Shown here: piece by piece, positions 16,850 through 24,915 of the stretch
Position numbering within the stretch: the first letter of the stretch is position 1
Layout of the letters: each line of letters starts with the position of its first letter
Assembly (NCBI GenBank): GCA_032119475.1
Contig: JAUMCA010000063.1
Coordinates: 1-64,000, forward strand
Length of the DNA stretch: 64,000 nucleotides
Direction: 5' to 3'
From: F1-60-MAGs149 sp032119475
GTDB taxonomy: Bacteria; Actinomycetota; Thermoleophilia; Gaiellales; F1-60-MAGs149
The notes under the pieces: model-generated
Database searches by the model: none
What the model was told of the DNA's origin: nothing
What the model saw: only the letters and a program-made list of their open reading frames with translations
Translations under genes and position numbers: made by a program

Positions 16850-18348
16850 GCCCCGTCCACGATCGCCTGCGCCACCCGCTCCACGTCGTCGGACAGCGAG
16901 CGGTCCTCGACCAGCGCCGGGGACAGCGTGCGGACGGTCGCGTGCGCGTCCTCGAGCAACGGGCCGCTGCGCAGGGGCCGGCGCAGCTCGAAGCCCTGGG
17001 CCGCGCAGATCAGCTCGACCGCCACGACGCGGCGGGCGAGCGCGAGCACCTGCACGGCCTGCAGGCCGGCGGTCGCGCCCATCGAGTTGAAGTCCTCCTG
17101 GCCGGCGCTCGTCGGCAGGCTGCCGACGCCGGCGGGATGGGACAGCACAGCGCCCTCGGCGACCAGGCTGGCGGCCATGTACTGCGCGATCATCAGACCC
17201 GACTTCACGCCCGGGTCGGGGATCAGGAACGGGGGCAGCGCGTGCGGGTCGCCGCTGCGGCCGTCCATCAGGCGGAAGATGCGCCGCTCCGAGAACGCGG
17301 CGAGCTCCTGCACCGCGATCGCGAGGGTGTCGAGCGGCAGCGACAGCGGCTGGCCGTGGAAGTTGCCGCCGGACAGCACGTCGCCGTCGTCGGCGAACAG
17401 GAGCGGATTGTCGGTGACGGCGCCGAATTCGGGCTCGAGCGCGCGATCCACGTAGTCGAGCGCCTCGCGCACCGCGCCCAGCACCTGCGGGATGCAGCGC
17501 AGCGTGTACGCGTCTTGGACGCGCTCGCAGTCGAGATGGCTCTCGCGCATCTCGGAGCCCGCCATCAACTCGAGCAGGCGCGCCGCGACGGCGGCCTGCG
17601 CCGGCCGGTTGCGCAGCGCGTGCAGGCGCGCGTCGAACGGCACGGACGAGCCGAGCAGCGCGTCGACGCTCATCGCCGCGGCGATCGCGGCGGCGGCGAG
17701 CAGCCGCTCGGCCTCCGTCAGCGCCAGCGCGCCGATCGAGGCCATCAGGTGCGTGCCGTTGAGGAGGGCGAGCCCCTCCTTCGGCCCCAGCGCGATCGGC
17801 GCGACGCCCGCCCGGGCGAGCGCGGCGGCGCCGTCGAGGCGGGTCCCGGCGGGATCGAGCGCGGCCCCCTCCCCGATCAGCACCAGCGCGAGGTGGGCGA
17901 GCGGCGCGAGGTCGCCGCTGGCGCCGACCGAACCCCGCGATGGCACGACCGGGGTGACGCCGGACTCCAGCAGCGCGACGAGCGCCTCGACGACCTCGAC
18001 CCGGACGCCGGAATGGCCCCGTGCGAGCGAGGCCGCGAGCAGCACCATCATCCCGCGGACGACCGGGACGGGCAGCGGCTCGCCGACGCCCACCGCATGG
18101 CTGCGCACGATGTTGACCTGGAGCGCGGCGACGTCGCGATCGGGGATGCGCACGGACTCCAGCGCGCCGAAGCCCGTCGTGACGCCGTAGATCGGCTGGC
18201 CGTCGGCCACGACGCGCGCCACGAGGGCCGCCGCGGCGTCGATGCGATCCCGCGCCACGTCACCGAGTCGGACCGGTGCGCCGTTGGCGACCGCGACCAC
18301 GTCGGCGCGCGTGAGGGCGCCGCCGTCGAGGATCAGGGGCTCGGTCAT
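16840..18348 (-). CDS. hutH: Histidine ammonia-lyase
   Basis: 502 aa, the normal size. It deaminates histidine to urocanate. The MIO electrophile forms from Ala143-Ser144-Gly145 in SRGSVGASGDLAPLAH; the active-site Tyr is in IYGVTTGFG, and ESHLDCERVQDAYTLRC and GNFHGQPLSLPLD are typical. It lies 7 nt downstream of an orphan substrate-binding lipoprotein on the same strand, so both may be cotranscribed. hutU, hutI and a formimidoylglutamate hydrolase are not in the window. The related tyrosine and phenylalanine lyases are less likely because of the HutD neighbour. Confidence 0.94.
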   Translation of the reverse strand: MTEPLILDGGALTRADVVAVANGAPVRLGDVARDRIDAAAALVARVVADGQPIYGVTTGFGALESVRIPDRDVAALQVNIVRSHAVGVGEPLPVPVVRGMMVLLAASLARGHSGVRVEVVEALVALLESGVTPVVPSRGSVGASGDLAPLAHLALVLIGEGAALDPAGTRLDGAAALARAGVAPIALGPKEGLALLNGTHLMASIGALALTEAERLLAAAAIAAAMSVDALLGSSVPFDARLHALRNRPAQAAVAARLLELMAGSEMRESHLDCERVQDAYTLRCIPQVLGAVREALDYVDRALEPEFGAVTDNPLLFADDGDVLSGGNFHGQPLSLPLDTLAIAVQELAAFSERRIFRLMDGRSGDPHALPPFLIPDPGVKSGLMIAQYMAASLVAEGAVLSHPAGVGSLPTSAGQEDFNSMGATAGLQAVQVLALARRVVAVELICAAQGFELRRPLRSGPLLEDAHATVRTLSPALVEDRSLSDDVERVAQAIVDGAFG

Positions 18349-18355
18349 GCGGGCA

Positions 18356-19420
18356 TCATCCCTCCGTCGCCACCGCTTGCGCGAACACGGGGTCGATCAG
18401 ATCCTCGGCCGTCACCGCGCCGCGGTTCCAGCCCGCCTCGCGGGAGTGGGCCGCGACGGCGGCGACGGTGGTGTCGTAGTACTCGCCGCCGGGGAACAGC
18501 TCGACCGCGTTGGCGGGCACGTCGTAGAGGGCCGTCGCCTCGAGCGTCGTCAGGACATCCGCGGGCGGTGCGCCGAGCATCGGAGCCATGCGCGCCGCCA
18601 TCGCGGGCGGATCCGCGCGATCGAGCTCGTACACGTCCTGCCAGGCGCGCACGAGGGCGAGCAGCTGGCCGGGCCGGCTCGCGGCGATCGGCTCGCGCAC
18701 CGCGAGCGCGTGCGAGATCAGTCCGGGACGCTCACCGGCGGCGTAGAGCACAGCGAGATCGTCATCCTCGGCCTGGAGACGCGCGGCATCGACGGCATCG
18801 ACGACTGCGGCATCGACGCGGCCCTCGGCCAGGAGCGCCGCCGGATCGGGCACCTCGACGCGGTCGACCGCCGCGGGCACGACGCCGTCGCGGGCGAGCG
18901 CCTCGCGCACGACGAGCTCGTCGCCGCCCGGCGCGAAGGCGAGTCGGCGTCCGACCAGACCCGGGACGCCGTCGACGCCGGCGCGGGCCAGGATGACGTC
19001 GTCCGTGTTCGAGGAGGTGAGGAGCAGCACGACGCGGATCGGCACGCCGTCCTCGACGAGGTCGAGTGCCTCCCACGTCGGCAGGACGGCGCCGTCCGCC
19101 GAGCCGTCGGCGAGCGCGGCCTCGACCGCCGCGTCGGTCGCCGCCGGCGCGAAGCGGATGGCGATGCCCTCGGCGGCGAGGATCCCCGTGCTGCCGGCGG
19201 CACGCAGGAGCCCGCTCGCGATGCCGTCGCGCCCGGTCAGCCGCAGGAGGCCCGGCTCCGGCGGCGTCGCCGCGTCGATCGGCGGCGGCGGGATCCGCAC
19301 CGTCAGCGGGTCGAAGGTGGTCGGCGGCGCCTGCGCCTCGCTCAGGCGCCCGCAGGCCGTCGCGACCAGCGCGAGGCACGCGACGAGGACGATGAGCGGG
19401 GCGCGACGCACGTCCGGCAT
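18356..19420 (-). CDS. ABC-type substrate-binding lipoprotein (NMT1/THI5-like)
   Basis: 354 aa from the ATG at 19420. The N-terminus is a lipoprotein signal with lipobox LVATAC (Cys at about 22). The periplasmic-binding-like body has the features of NMT1/THI5-type binding proteins: RLTGRDGIASGLLRAAGSTG near the start, GLVGRRLAFAPGGDELVVREAL in the hinge and a PAALLAEGRVDAAVVDAVDA stretch. No permease or ATPase gene is adjacent. The position immediately before hutH suggests uptake of histidine, urocanate or another amine, but this is inference. Confidence 0.8.
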   Translation of the reverse strand: MPDVRRAPLIVLVACLALVATACGRLSEAQAPPTTFDPLTVRIPPPPIDAATPPEPGLLRLTGRDGIASGLLRAAGSTGILAAEGIAIRFAPAATDAAVEAALADGSADGAVLPTWEALDLVEDGVPIRVVLLLTSSNTDDVILARAGVDGVPGLVGRRLAFAPGGDELVVREALARDGVVPAAVDRVEVPDPAALLAEGRVDAAVVDAVDAARLQAEDDDLAVLYAAGERPGLISHALAVREPIAASRPGQLLALVRAWQDVYELDRADPPAMAARMAPMLGAPPADVLTTLEATALYDVPANAVELFPGGEYYDTTVAAVAAHSREAGWNRGAVTAEDLIDPVFAQAVATEG

Positions 19421-19454
19421 GATCGCCGACCCGAGGCGCGCGTGGGTCCAGCGC

Positions 19455-20784
19455 ATGCGGCACACTCCGCCCGTGGACTTCTCGCTCACCGCGTCGCCGT
19501 CCCGCCCGCTGCCGACCGCGGTNNNNNNNNNNGGTCCGCGCGGAGGGGTGCCGCATCTGGACGGCCGACGGCCGCGAGGTGATCGACGCGTGCGGGGGCG
19601 CGATGGTGATGAGCCTCGGCCACGGCCACCCGCGGCTGCTCCGCGCCCTCGAGCGCCAGGCGCGCGACGTCACGTTCACGTACCGCTTCTCGTTCTCCAA
19701 CGAGCCGATGGTGGATCTCGCGGGCCTCCTGCGCGAGGTCGCCCCGATGGAGCGCGCGTGGTCGTTCTTCAACTCCTCGGGCTCCGAGTCGGTCGAGTCC
19801 GCCATCCACCTGGCGCTCCTCTACTGGCAGCAGCGCGGACGGCCGGAGAAGCGCGTCCTCCTCTCGCGCTGGCCGTCGTACCACGGCTCGACGGTCGGTG
19901 CGCTCGGCCTGTCCGGCACGGCGCGCCGCACGGCGTTCGAGGCGCTGCTCGACGGGAACGCCGTCGCCGCGACCCCGAACGCCGACATCCGCGCCGGGCG
20001 AGCGCCGACGGAGGAGACGGACCACGCGATCGCGACGCTCGAGGCGGCGATCGCCGAGCACGGCGCCGACGTCGTCGCGGCGGTGTTCGTCGAGCCGGTG
20101 ACCGGGGCCAGCGGCGCCGCGGTCGTGCCGCCCGACGACTACCTGCCGCGACTGCGGGCGCTCTGCGACCGGTACGAGATCCTGCTGATCTGCGACGAGA
20201 CGATCACCGCGCTGGGCCGGACCGGCCGCTGGTTCGCGGTCGACCACTGGGGCGTCGCCCCGGACGTCATCACCTTCGCCAAGGGCGTCACCAGCGGCGT
20301 CGTGCCGTTCTCCGGGATGGTCGTGGCCGGGCACGTCGCCGACGTGCTGATGGAGCGCCCGGACGGCTTCCCGGTCGGGCACACGTTCTCGGGCTACCCG
20401 CTCGGCTGCGCCGTCGGCGCGGAGGCGATCCGCGTGATCCGCGACGAGGGGCTCGTCGAGCACGCGGCGACGATGGGCGAGCGGCTGCGGGCCGGCCTCG
20501 ACCGGATCGCCGCCGACGCCCCGCACGTCGGGCAGGTCCGCGGCCTCGGCCTCCTGCAGGGCATCGAGTTCGTGGAGGACCGCGAGACGCTGACGCCGCG
20601 GGACGGCGCGACGCAGCGCGTCGTCGAGGCGGCGCGGGAGCGCGACCTGATGATCTACCCCTGCGCCACCGCGCTCCCGGATCGCGTGATCCAATGCGTC
20701 ATGCTGGCACCACCACTGAACATCACCGGCGACGACGTCGATCTGATCCTGGATCGGCTCGAAGGAGCGATTGGAGCGGCATGA
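19455..20784 (+). CDS. Class III PLP-dependent aminotransferase, interrupted by an assembly gap
   Basis: About 440 aa. Residues after the gap show the whole family pattern: GREVIDACGGAMVMSLGHGHP, FSNSSGSE-like FFNSSGSESVESA, SRWPSYHGSTVGALGLSG, FVEPVTGASGAAVVPP, LLICDETITALGRTGRWFA, the PLP lysine in ITFAKGVTSGVVPFSG and a GHTFSGYPLGCAV motif. The start is probably ATG 19455 or GTG 19473. The 10 N at 19523-19532 are a placeholder: the flanks join in frame only if the real gap is zero or a multiple of three, or a 3-nt overlap (ggt), which would give RPLPTAVRAEGC. Substrate is undetermined. Do not read this as a frameshift or pseudogene. Confidence 0.85.
19523..19532. other. Assembly gap (10 N) inside the aminotransferase gene
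   Basis: Placeholder of fixed length. The flanking bases both carry ggt, and merging them restores a single reading frame. Confidence 0.95.
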
Positions 20785-21077
20785 GCGAGATGGATGACCC
20801 CGCAGCGATGTACCGCAAGGCGGTCGACGTCGCCCTCACCGGCGAGGTCGGCATGTGCCCGGACTTCGATCGCCACCTCCAGGAGGAGGTCTGGCGCCTG
20901 CTCTGCGCCGACCGCGACCGCCTGCTGACGTTCTGCCAGCGGACGGGCCTCGTGGTCGGCCGGCTGACGACGCGCCAGACGCTCAAGAGCGATAAGCCCA
21001 TCTACGAGCTGATCGTCCACGGCGATGACGCCGACACGGTGCGGCAGCTCGCCGGGCGCGACCGCCCGATGCGCTAG
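20781..21077 (+). CDS. Small conserved-looking protein, unknown function
   Basis: 98 aa, overlapping the aminotransferase stop by ATGA. It is soluble and charged, with an acidic start (MSEMDDPAAMYRKAVDVALTG), a region MCPDFDRHLQEEVWRLLCAD and a basic end (RQLAGRDRPMR). Three cysteines are spread through the chain. Coupling to the aminotransferase suggests a linked role. I recognise no family. Confidence 0.6.
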   Translation: MSEMDDPAAMYRKAVDVALTGEVGMCPDFDRHLQEEVWRLLCADRDRLLTFCQRTGLVVGRLTTRQTLKSDKPIYELIVHGDDADTVRQLAGRDRPMR

Positions 21078-21086
21078 CCCGACCCG

Positions 21087-21092
21087 TACCAT
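21087..21092 (+). promoter_or_regulatory. TACCAT -10 box of proB
   Basis: TACCAT is followed by six C and the ATG at 21099. Confidence 0.4.
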
Positions 21093-21098
21093 CCCCCC

Positions 21099-22295
21099 AT
21101 GCCCCGACGACCCGTCGTCATCAAGCTCGGCTCGTCGACGCTCGTCGACGGACACGGCCGACTGCGGCGCAGTCGCCTCGAGCGCATCGCCGCCGAGATC
21201 GCCGACATCGCCGAGGAGACGCCCGTCTGCGTCGTGTCGTCCGGTGCGATCGCCCTCGGCCTCGGGCGTCTCGGTCGCGCCGAGCGGCCCGGCCGCGTCG
21301 CGGAGCTCCAGGCCGCGGCCGCCGTCGGCCAGGCGCTGCTCCAGCAATCGTGGCAGCGCGCGCTCGGCCGCCGCGACCGCCAGGCGGGCCAGGTGCTGCT
21401 CGCGGCCAGCGACTTCGAGCGCCGCGAGACGTACCTCAACGCGCGGCACACCCTGGAGACCCTGCTCGGCTGGGGGGTCATCCCGATCGTCAACGAGAAC
21501 GACTCCACGGCCACGCAGGAGATCACCTTCGGCGACAACGACGCCCTCGCCGCGCAGGTGGCGGTGCTGATCGAGGCGCGGCTGCTCGTCCTGCTCACCG
21601 ACCAGGAGGGCCTCTACACCCGCGACCCCAGCCACCCCGACGCGGCGCTGGTGCGCGAGGTGCCCGACCGCTCGGTCCTGGACGGCGTCGACACCGGCAG
21701 CTCCGGCTCCCCGTGGGGCAGCGGCGGCATGCGCTCGAAGGTCGTCGCGGCCGAGCTCGCCCGGGCCGGCGGCTCCGCGTGCGTGATCGCGCACGGCGGC
21801 AAGGGCGGCGCCATCCGCGCCGCCGTGGCCGGCGAGGCGGTCGGCACGCGCTTCCCGGCGAGCGCCCGCGCCGCCTCCGCCTACAAGCTGTGGCTCCGCC
21901 ACGCCATGCCCACCCCCGGCCGGATCGAGGTCGACGCCGGCGCCCGCACCGCGCTCGAGCAGGGCGGCGCGTCGCTCCTGCCGGTCGGCATCCGCTCCGT
22001 CAGCGGGCGCTTCAAGGCCGGCGAGGGCGTCGAGCTCGTCGACGGGTCGGGCAGCGTGTTCGCCAAGGGCGTCGCGGAGATGGGCGCGACCGAGATGAAG
22101 CGGCAGGCGGGCACGCGCGGCGCGGATCCGGCGGTGCATCGGGATCGGCTGGTGCTGCACCAGCCGATCCCGCGTCACCGCTCTCCCCAGGGTCAGATGG
22201 AAATGCGAGCACGCGCGCCCCATCGTCGGAGGCGCCGCCGCCGGAGCGTGTCGCATTTCCGTCTGACCCCTTCTTCCGCCACCGCACCACGGTGA
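21099..22295 (+). CDS. proB: Glutamate 5-kinase with a repeat-encoded C-terminal tail
   Basis: 398 aa versus about 367-377 for the family. It phosphorylates glutamate in the first step of proline synthesis. The amino-acid-kinase domain has VIKLGSSTLVD, VSSGAIALG, VNENDSTAT and FGDNDALAAQV, and a PUA domain follows at about 270-355. The normal end is near VHRDRLVL (about 350). The frame then runs through a hairpin (22140-22172) and into an intergenic repeat from about 22187, so about 35 terminal residues, including a run of arginines, are repeat-encoded. proA lies downstream at 24916, separated by two genes on the other strand. Confidence 0.93.
   Translation: MPRRPVVIKLGSSTLVDGHGRLRRSRLERIAAEIADIAEETPVCVVSSGAIALGLGRLGRAERPGRVAELQAAAAVGQALLQQSWQRALGRRDRQAGQVLLAASDFERRETYLNARHTLETLLGWGVIPIVNENDSTATQEITFGDNDALAAQVAVLIEARLLVLLTDQEGLYTRDPSHPDAALVREVPDRSVLDGVDTGSSGSPWGSGGMRSKVVAAELARAGGSACVIAHGGKGGAIRAAVAGEAVGTRFPASARAASAYKLWLRHAMPTPGRIEVDAGARTALEQGGASLLPVGIRSVSGRFKAGEGVELVDGSGSVFAKGVAEMGATEMKRQAGTRGADPAVHRDRLVLHQPIPRHRSPQGQMEMRARAPHRRRRRRRSVSHFRLTPSSATAPR
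22140..22172. terminator. Hairpin at the 3' end of proB
   Basis: Perfect 15-bp GC-rich arms (22140-22154 and 22158-22172) over a CTG loop, inside the extended proB frame just before the repeats. No T-tract follows, so it may be a terminator relic or a repeat-associated structure. Confidence 0.5.
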
Positions 22296-22387
22296 ACGAC
22301 GCAGACGACGGCCCCACGCCATGTCGCACAACCGTCTGACCCCTTCTTCCGCCACCGCACCACGGTGAACGACGCAGGCGACGGCAA
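22187..22387. repeat. Paired inverted repeat plus 73-bp tandem duplication, locus 3
   Basis: CAGGGTCAGATGGAAATGCGA at the left pairs with TCGCATTTCCGTCTGACC, which ends around 22268. A second copy of the right half then follows with a period of 73 bp: GTCTGACCCCTTCTTCC starts at 22261 and again at 22334, and the 73-bp unit including its spacer is repeated almost unchanged. The locus lies between convergent proB and the isomerase gene and encodes the end of ProB. Confidence 0.85.
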
Positions 22388-22422
22388 TGCACCGAACCGC
22401 ACCGTGCGGCGCCCCGCGTCGC

Positions 22423-23364
22423 TCAGGCGCTGCTCTGCGCGAGGTCGGCGAGCACCGCGTCGACCCGCGGCTTGGCGCGCCGGTACGCCTCCTCCTCGAG
22501 CGCGACGACCCCCGCCGGATCGCGTACGACCACGGCATCGACGTCGGGGAGGAAGAAGCCCGCATCGTGCGGGGACGCGCGGGGCGTGAAGATCGGTCCG
22601 TCGTCGGGCTCCTCCGGGAGGCCGTCCTCGCGCGGATGGAATCCGCTGGCGTAGCTCCACACGTTCTCGAAGGCGATGCGCGTCATGCCCGCGGCGGTCA
22701 GGCGGCGGGTGATCTCGCCGATCGGCAGGACCCCCTCGCCGATCGGCACGCCGCAGACCCTTTCGTCCATGACGACGTGGTCCTTCAGGTGCGCGCCACG
22801 CGTCCACGGCAGCATCGCCTCGAGTGCCGCCAGCGGATCCTCGCGCACCATCATGGAGTTGCCGTAGTCGAACAGCGCGCCGACGAACGGGTGCGCCACC
22901 GCCTCGAGGATCCGGGCGATCTCGACGCCGGTGAACTCCTCGTGGTTCTCGAGCAGGACCGGCACGCCGCGGTCCTCGGCGATCGGGCCGATCGCGGTCA
23001 GGTCGCGGATCGTCGCGTCGACCATGTCCGCGCGCCGGCCGTGGTGCGTCGAGTAGGTGTGCAGGTGCCCGGCCCCGAGCGCCGCGGCCAGGTCGAGCTG
23101 GGCCGCCAGGTGCCGCGGGTCCGTCCCCGTCGTCTCGAGATCGCAGTCGAGTCCCCGCGCCCGCAGCAGCGCGGCTGACGCCTCGACCTGCGCCGGACGG
23201 TCGACGTCGAGGAACTGCCCCTGCGGGCCGTTGAAGTTGATGCCGACGCCGCTGAACCCGTCGGCCACCGCGCGATCGACCAGTTCGGCGAATGCGAAGC
23301 CCGGATCGTGACGGAGCCGGAACCGGAACGACCAGGCGTGGAGGAAGAGGCGCGGCGTCGTCAT
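22423..23364 (-). CDS. Sugar phosphate isomerase/epimerase-like TIM-barrel protein
   Basis: 313 aa. AP-endonuclease-2/xylose-isomerase-like barrel: HAWSFRFR at the start, DGFSGVGINFNGPQG, a metal-site LLENHEEFTG, GALFDYGNS, AHLKDHVV and RIAFENVWSY, supplying the acidic and His ligands for a divalent metal. The reaction is unknown. It lies 12 nt downstream of the MttB-family methyltransferase on the same strand, so the two very likely act in one pathway. Confidence 0.8.
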   Translation of the reverse strand: MTTPRLFLHAWSFRFRLRHDPGFAFAELVDRAVADGFSGVGINFNGPQGQFLDVDRPAQVEASAALLRARGLDCDLETTGTDPRHLAAQLDLAAALGAGHLHTYSTHHGRRADMVDATIRDLTAIGPIAEDRGVPVLLENHEEFTGVEIARILEAVAHPFVGALFDYGNSMMVREDPLAALEAMLPWTRGAHLKDHVVMDERVCGVPIGEGVLPIGEITRRLTAAGMTRIAFENVWSYASGFHPREDGLPEEPDDGPIFTPRASPHDAGFFLPDVDAVVVRDPAGVVALEEEAYRRAKPRVDAVLADLAQSSA

Positions 23365-23376
23365 CGCGGGATCCGG

Positions 23377-24813
23377 CTAGTCGCCGAGCTCAGCGCGGCG
23401 CCGGGTCACGAACTCGTCGAGCTCGGCCCGGATGCCGTCGTCGAGCGGAGGCGGCTCGTAGTCGGCCAGCAGCTGCTGGTAGATCGCGGTGGCGCGGGTG
23501 GCGGCATCGAGGCCGCCGTCCCTGGTCCAGCGCTGGAAGTTGTCGGTCGTCGCGAGCAGCGGCCGGTGGAAGCAGTCGCGGAAACGCTCCAGCGTGTGCG
23601 CCGCGCCGAAGAAGTGCCCACCGTGGCGGACCTCGTCGTGTGCGTCGAAGGCGAGCGATGCCTCGTCGATGTCGACCGGCGTGAACTCGGCGATCAGGGT
23701 GCGCAGCATGTCGAGGTCCATGACCAGCTTCTCGAACGAGACGACGAGGTTGCCCTCGAGCCAGCCGCCGCAGTGCATGTGGACGTTGGCACCGGCGAGG
23801 AAGGCCGCCTGCATGGTGTTCATCCCCTCCCACCCGGCTTGGGCGTCGGGGAGCAGGCTGCTGGTCAGCGCCCCGCCGCCGGGGCGCCACGGCAGCCCGT
23901 AGCGACGGGCGAGCTGGCCGGAGGCGAGCAGGCCGAAGTGCGACTCGGGACCGCCGAAGGCGGGCGAGCCGTTCCGCATGTCGACCGTCGACAGGAACGA
24001 GCCGAGCACGCAGGGCGAGCCCGGATTGACGGCCTGGATCAGCGCGATGCCCGACAGCGCCTCCGCGAACTGCTGGGCGAGCGCGGCCGGCGTGCTGGTC
24101 GGCGCCATCGCGCCCATCAGGAGGAACGGGACGACGAGGACCGGCTGGCCCGCCCGCGCGTACACCAGCAATGCGTCCAGCATGCGCTCGTCGAAGACGA
24201 GCGGCGAGTTCGCGTTGACGTTCACGTACGACACCGCGTCGGTGTCGACACGGTCGCCGAAGACGATCCGCGCGACGGCGAGGCCGTCCTCGGCCGTGTC
24301 CACGCTGATCGAATGGGCTCCGAGTGGCTTGTCGGTGAGCAGGACGTTCGCCCGCAGGACATCGAGGTGGCGCGAGTCGAGCGGGAGGTCGTTCGGCTCG
24401 CACGGCCAGTTCCCGGGCAGGTCGTACTCCGGGACGACGTGGGAGATGCGGATGAGGTCCTCGACGTCGCGGAACTCCGCGTCGCGCCGCTCGTCGCCAC
24501 GGCGGGCGAACGGCGCGGCCTGGGCGGTCATGAACACCGAGTGCGGTCCGCCGATGATCACCGAGCGCTCGGGGTTGCGGGCGTGGAAGGTGAACTGCGA
24601 CGGGGCCTTGGCGACCATCTCCAGCACCCACGCGGGATCCAGATAGGCGATGTCGCCGTCGATCCTCTGGCCGCTCTCGGCGAGGATCCTCAGCGCCTCG
24701 GGGTGATCGAAGCGGATGCCGATCTCGGACACCAGCCGCTGCCAACCGCGCTCGAGCGTGTCGAGCCCGTCGGAGGTGACCGGCTCGTAGTACGGATGGC
24801 GGTGCTTGAACAT
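23377..24813 (-). CDS. MttB-family (trimethylamine methyltransferase superfamily) protein, non-pyrrolysine type
   Basis: 478 aa, full length for the superfamily. Evidence: the N-terminal LERGWQRLVSEIGIRFDHPEAL, YLDPAWVLEMVAKAP, FHARNPERSVIIGG, VNVNANSPLVFDERMLDALL and a CHMCGGW-like VHMHCGGWLEGNL. There is no in-frame amber codon where methanogen MttB uses pyrrolysine, so it belongs with the betaine-type demethylases (MtgB-like). No corrinoid protein or activase is nearby, so partner and substrate are open. A TAGACT box lies 6 nt before the ATG; the isomerase gene follows after 12 nt. Confidence 0.85.
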   Translation of the reverse strand: MFKHRHPYYEPVTSDGLDTLERGWQRLVSEIGIRFDHPEALRILAESGQRIDGDIAYLDPAWVLEMVAKAPSQFTFHARNPERSVIIGGPHSVFMTAQAAPFARRGDERRDAEFRDVEDLIRISHVVPEYDLPGNWPCEPNDLPLDSRHLDVLRANVLLTDKPLGAHSISVDTAEDGLAVARIVFGDRVDTDAVSYVNVNANSPLVFDERMLDALLVYARAGQPVLVVPFLLMGAMAPTSTPAALAQQFAEALSGIALIQAVNPGSPCVLGSFLSTVDMRNGSPAFGGPESHFGLLASGQLARRYGLPWRPGGGALTSSLLPDAQAGWEGMNTMQAAFLAGANVHMHCGGWLEGNLVVSFEKLVMDLDMLRTLIAEFTPVDIDEASLAFDAHDEVRHGGHFFGAAHTLERFRDCFHRPLLATTDNFQRWTRDGGLDAATRATAIYQQLLADYEPPPLDDGIRAELDEFVTRRRAELGD

Positions 24814-24819
24814 CCGGGC

Positions 24820-24825
24820 AGTCTA
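24820..24825 (-). promoter_or_regulatory. TAGACT -10 box of the MttB-like gene
   Basis: Minus-strand TAGACT is followed by 6 nt and the ATG at 24813. Confidence 0.4.
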
Positions 24826-24902
24826 GGGAGCGGGGTCGTGCGCGGCAATGGCCCCGGCCGGAGCGTCCCATCCTGTTGCACGCCCGTCTGCGCCACCCCC
24901 GA

Positions 24903-24908
24903 TACCCT
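24903..24908 (+). promoter_or_regulatory. TACCCT -10 box of proA
   Basis: TACCCT is followed by 7 nt and the GTG at 24916. A TTGCAC sits 19 bp upstream and may be the -35. Confidence 0.45.
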
Positions 24909-24915
24909 TCGCGTC

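Noticed and set aside
22187..22387. Possible CRISPR array (repeated blocks with 73-bp period, also 51498-51600)
   Set aside because: Only two units per locus, the spacers are copied or unrelated without regular length, the units are inverted pairs, and no cas gene is nearby.
23377..24813. Pyrrolysine-containing trimethylamine methyltransferase
   Set aside because: No in-frame amber codon exists and no pyl genes are present; it fits the non-pyrrolysine branch.
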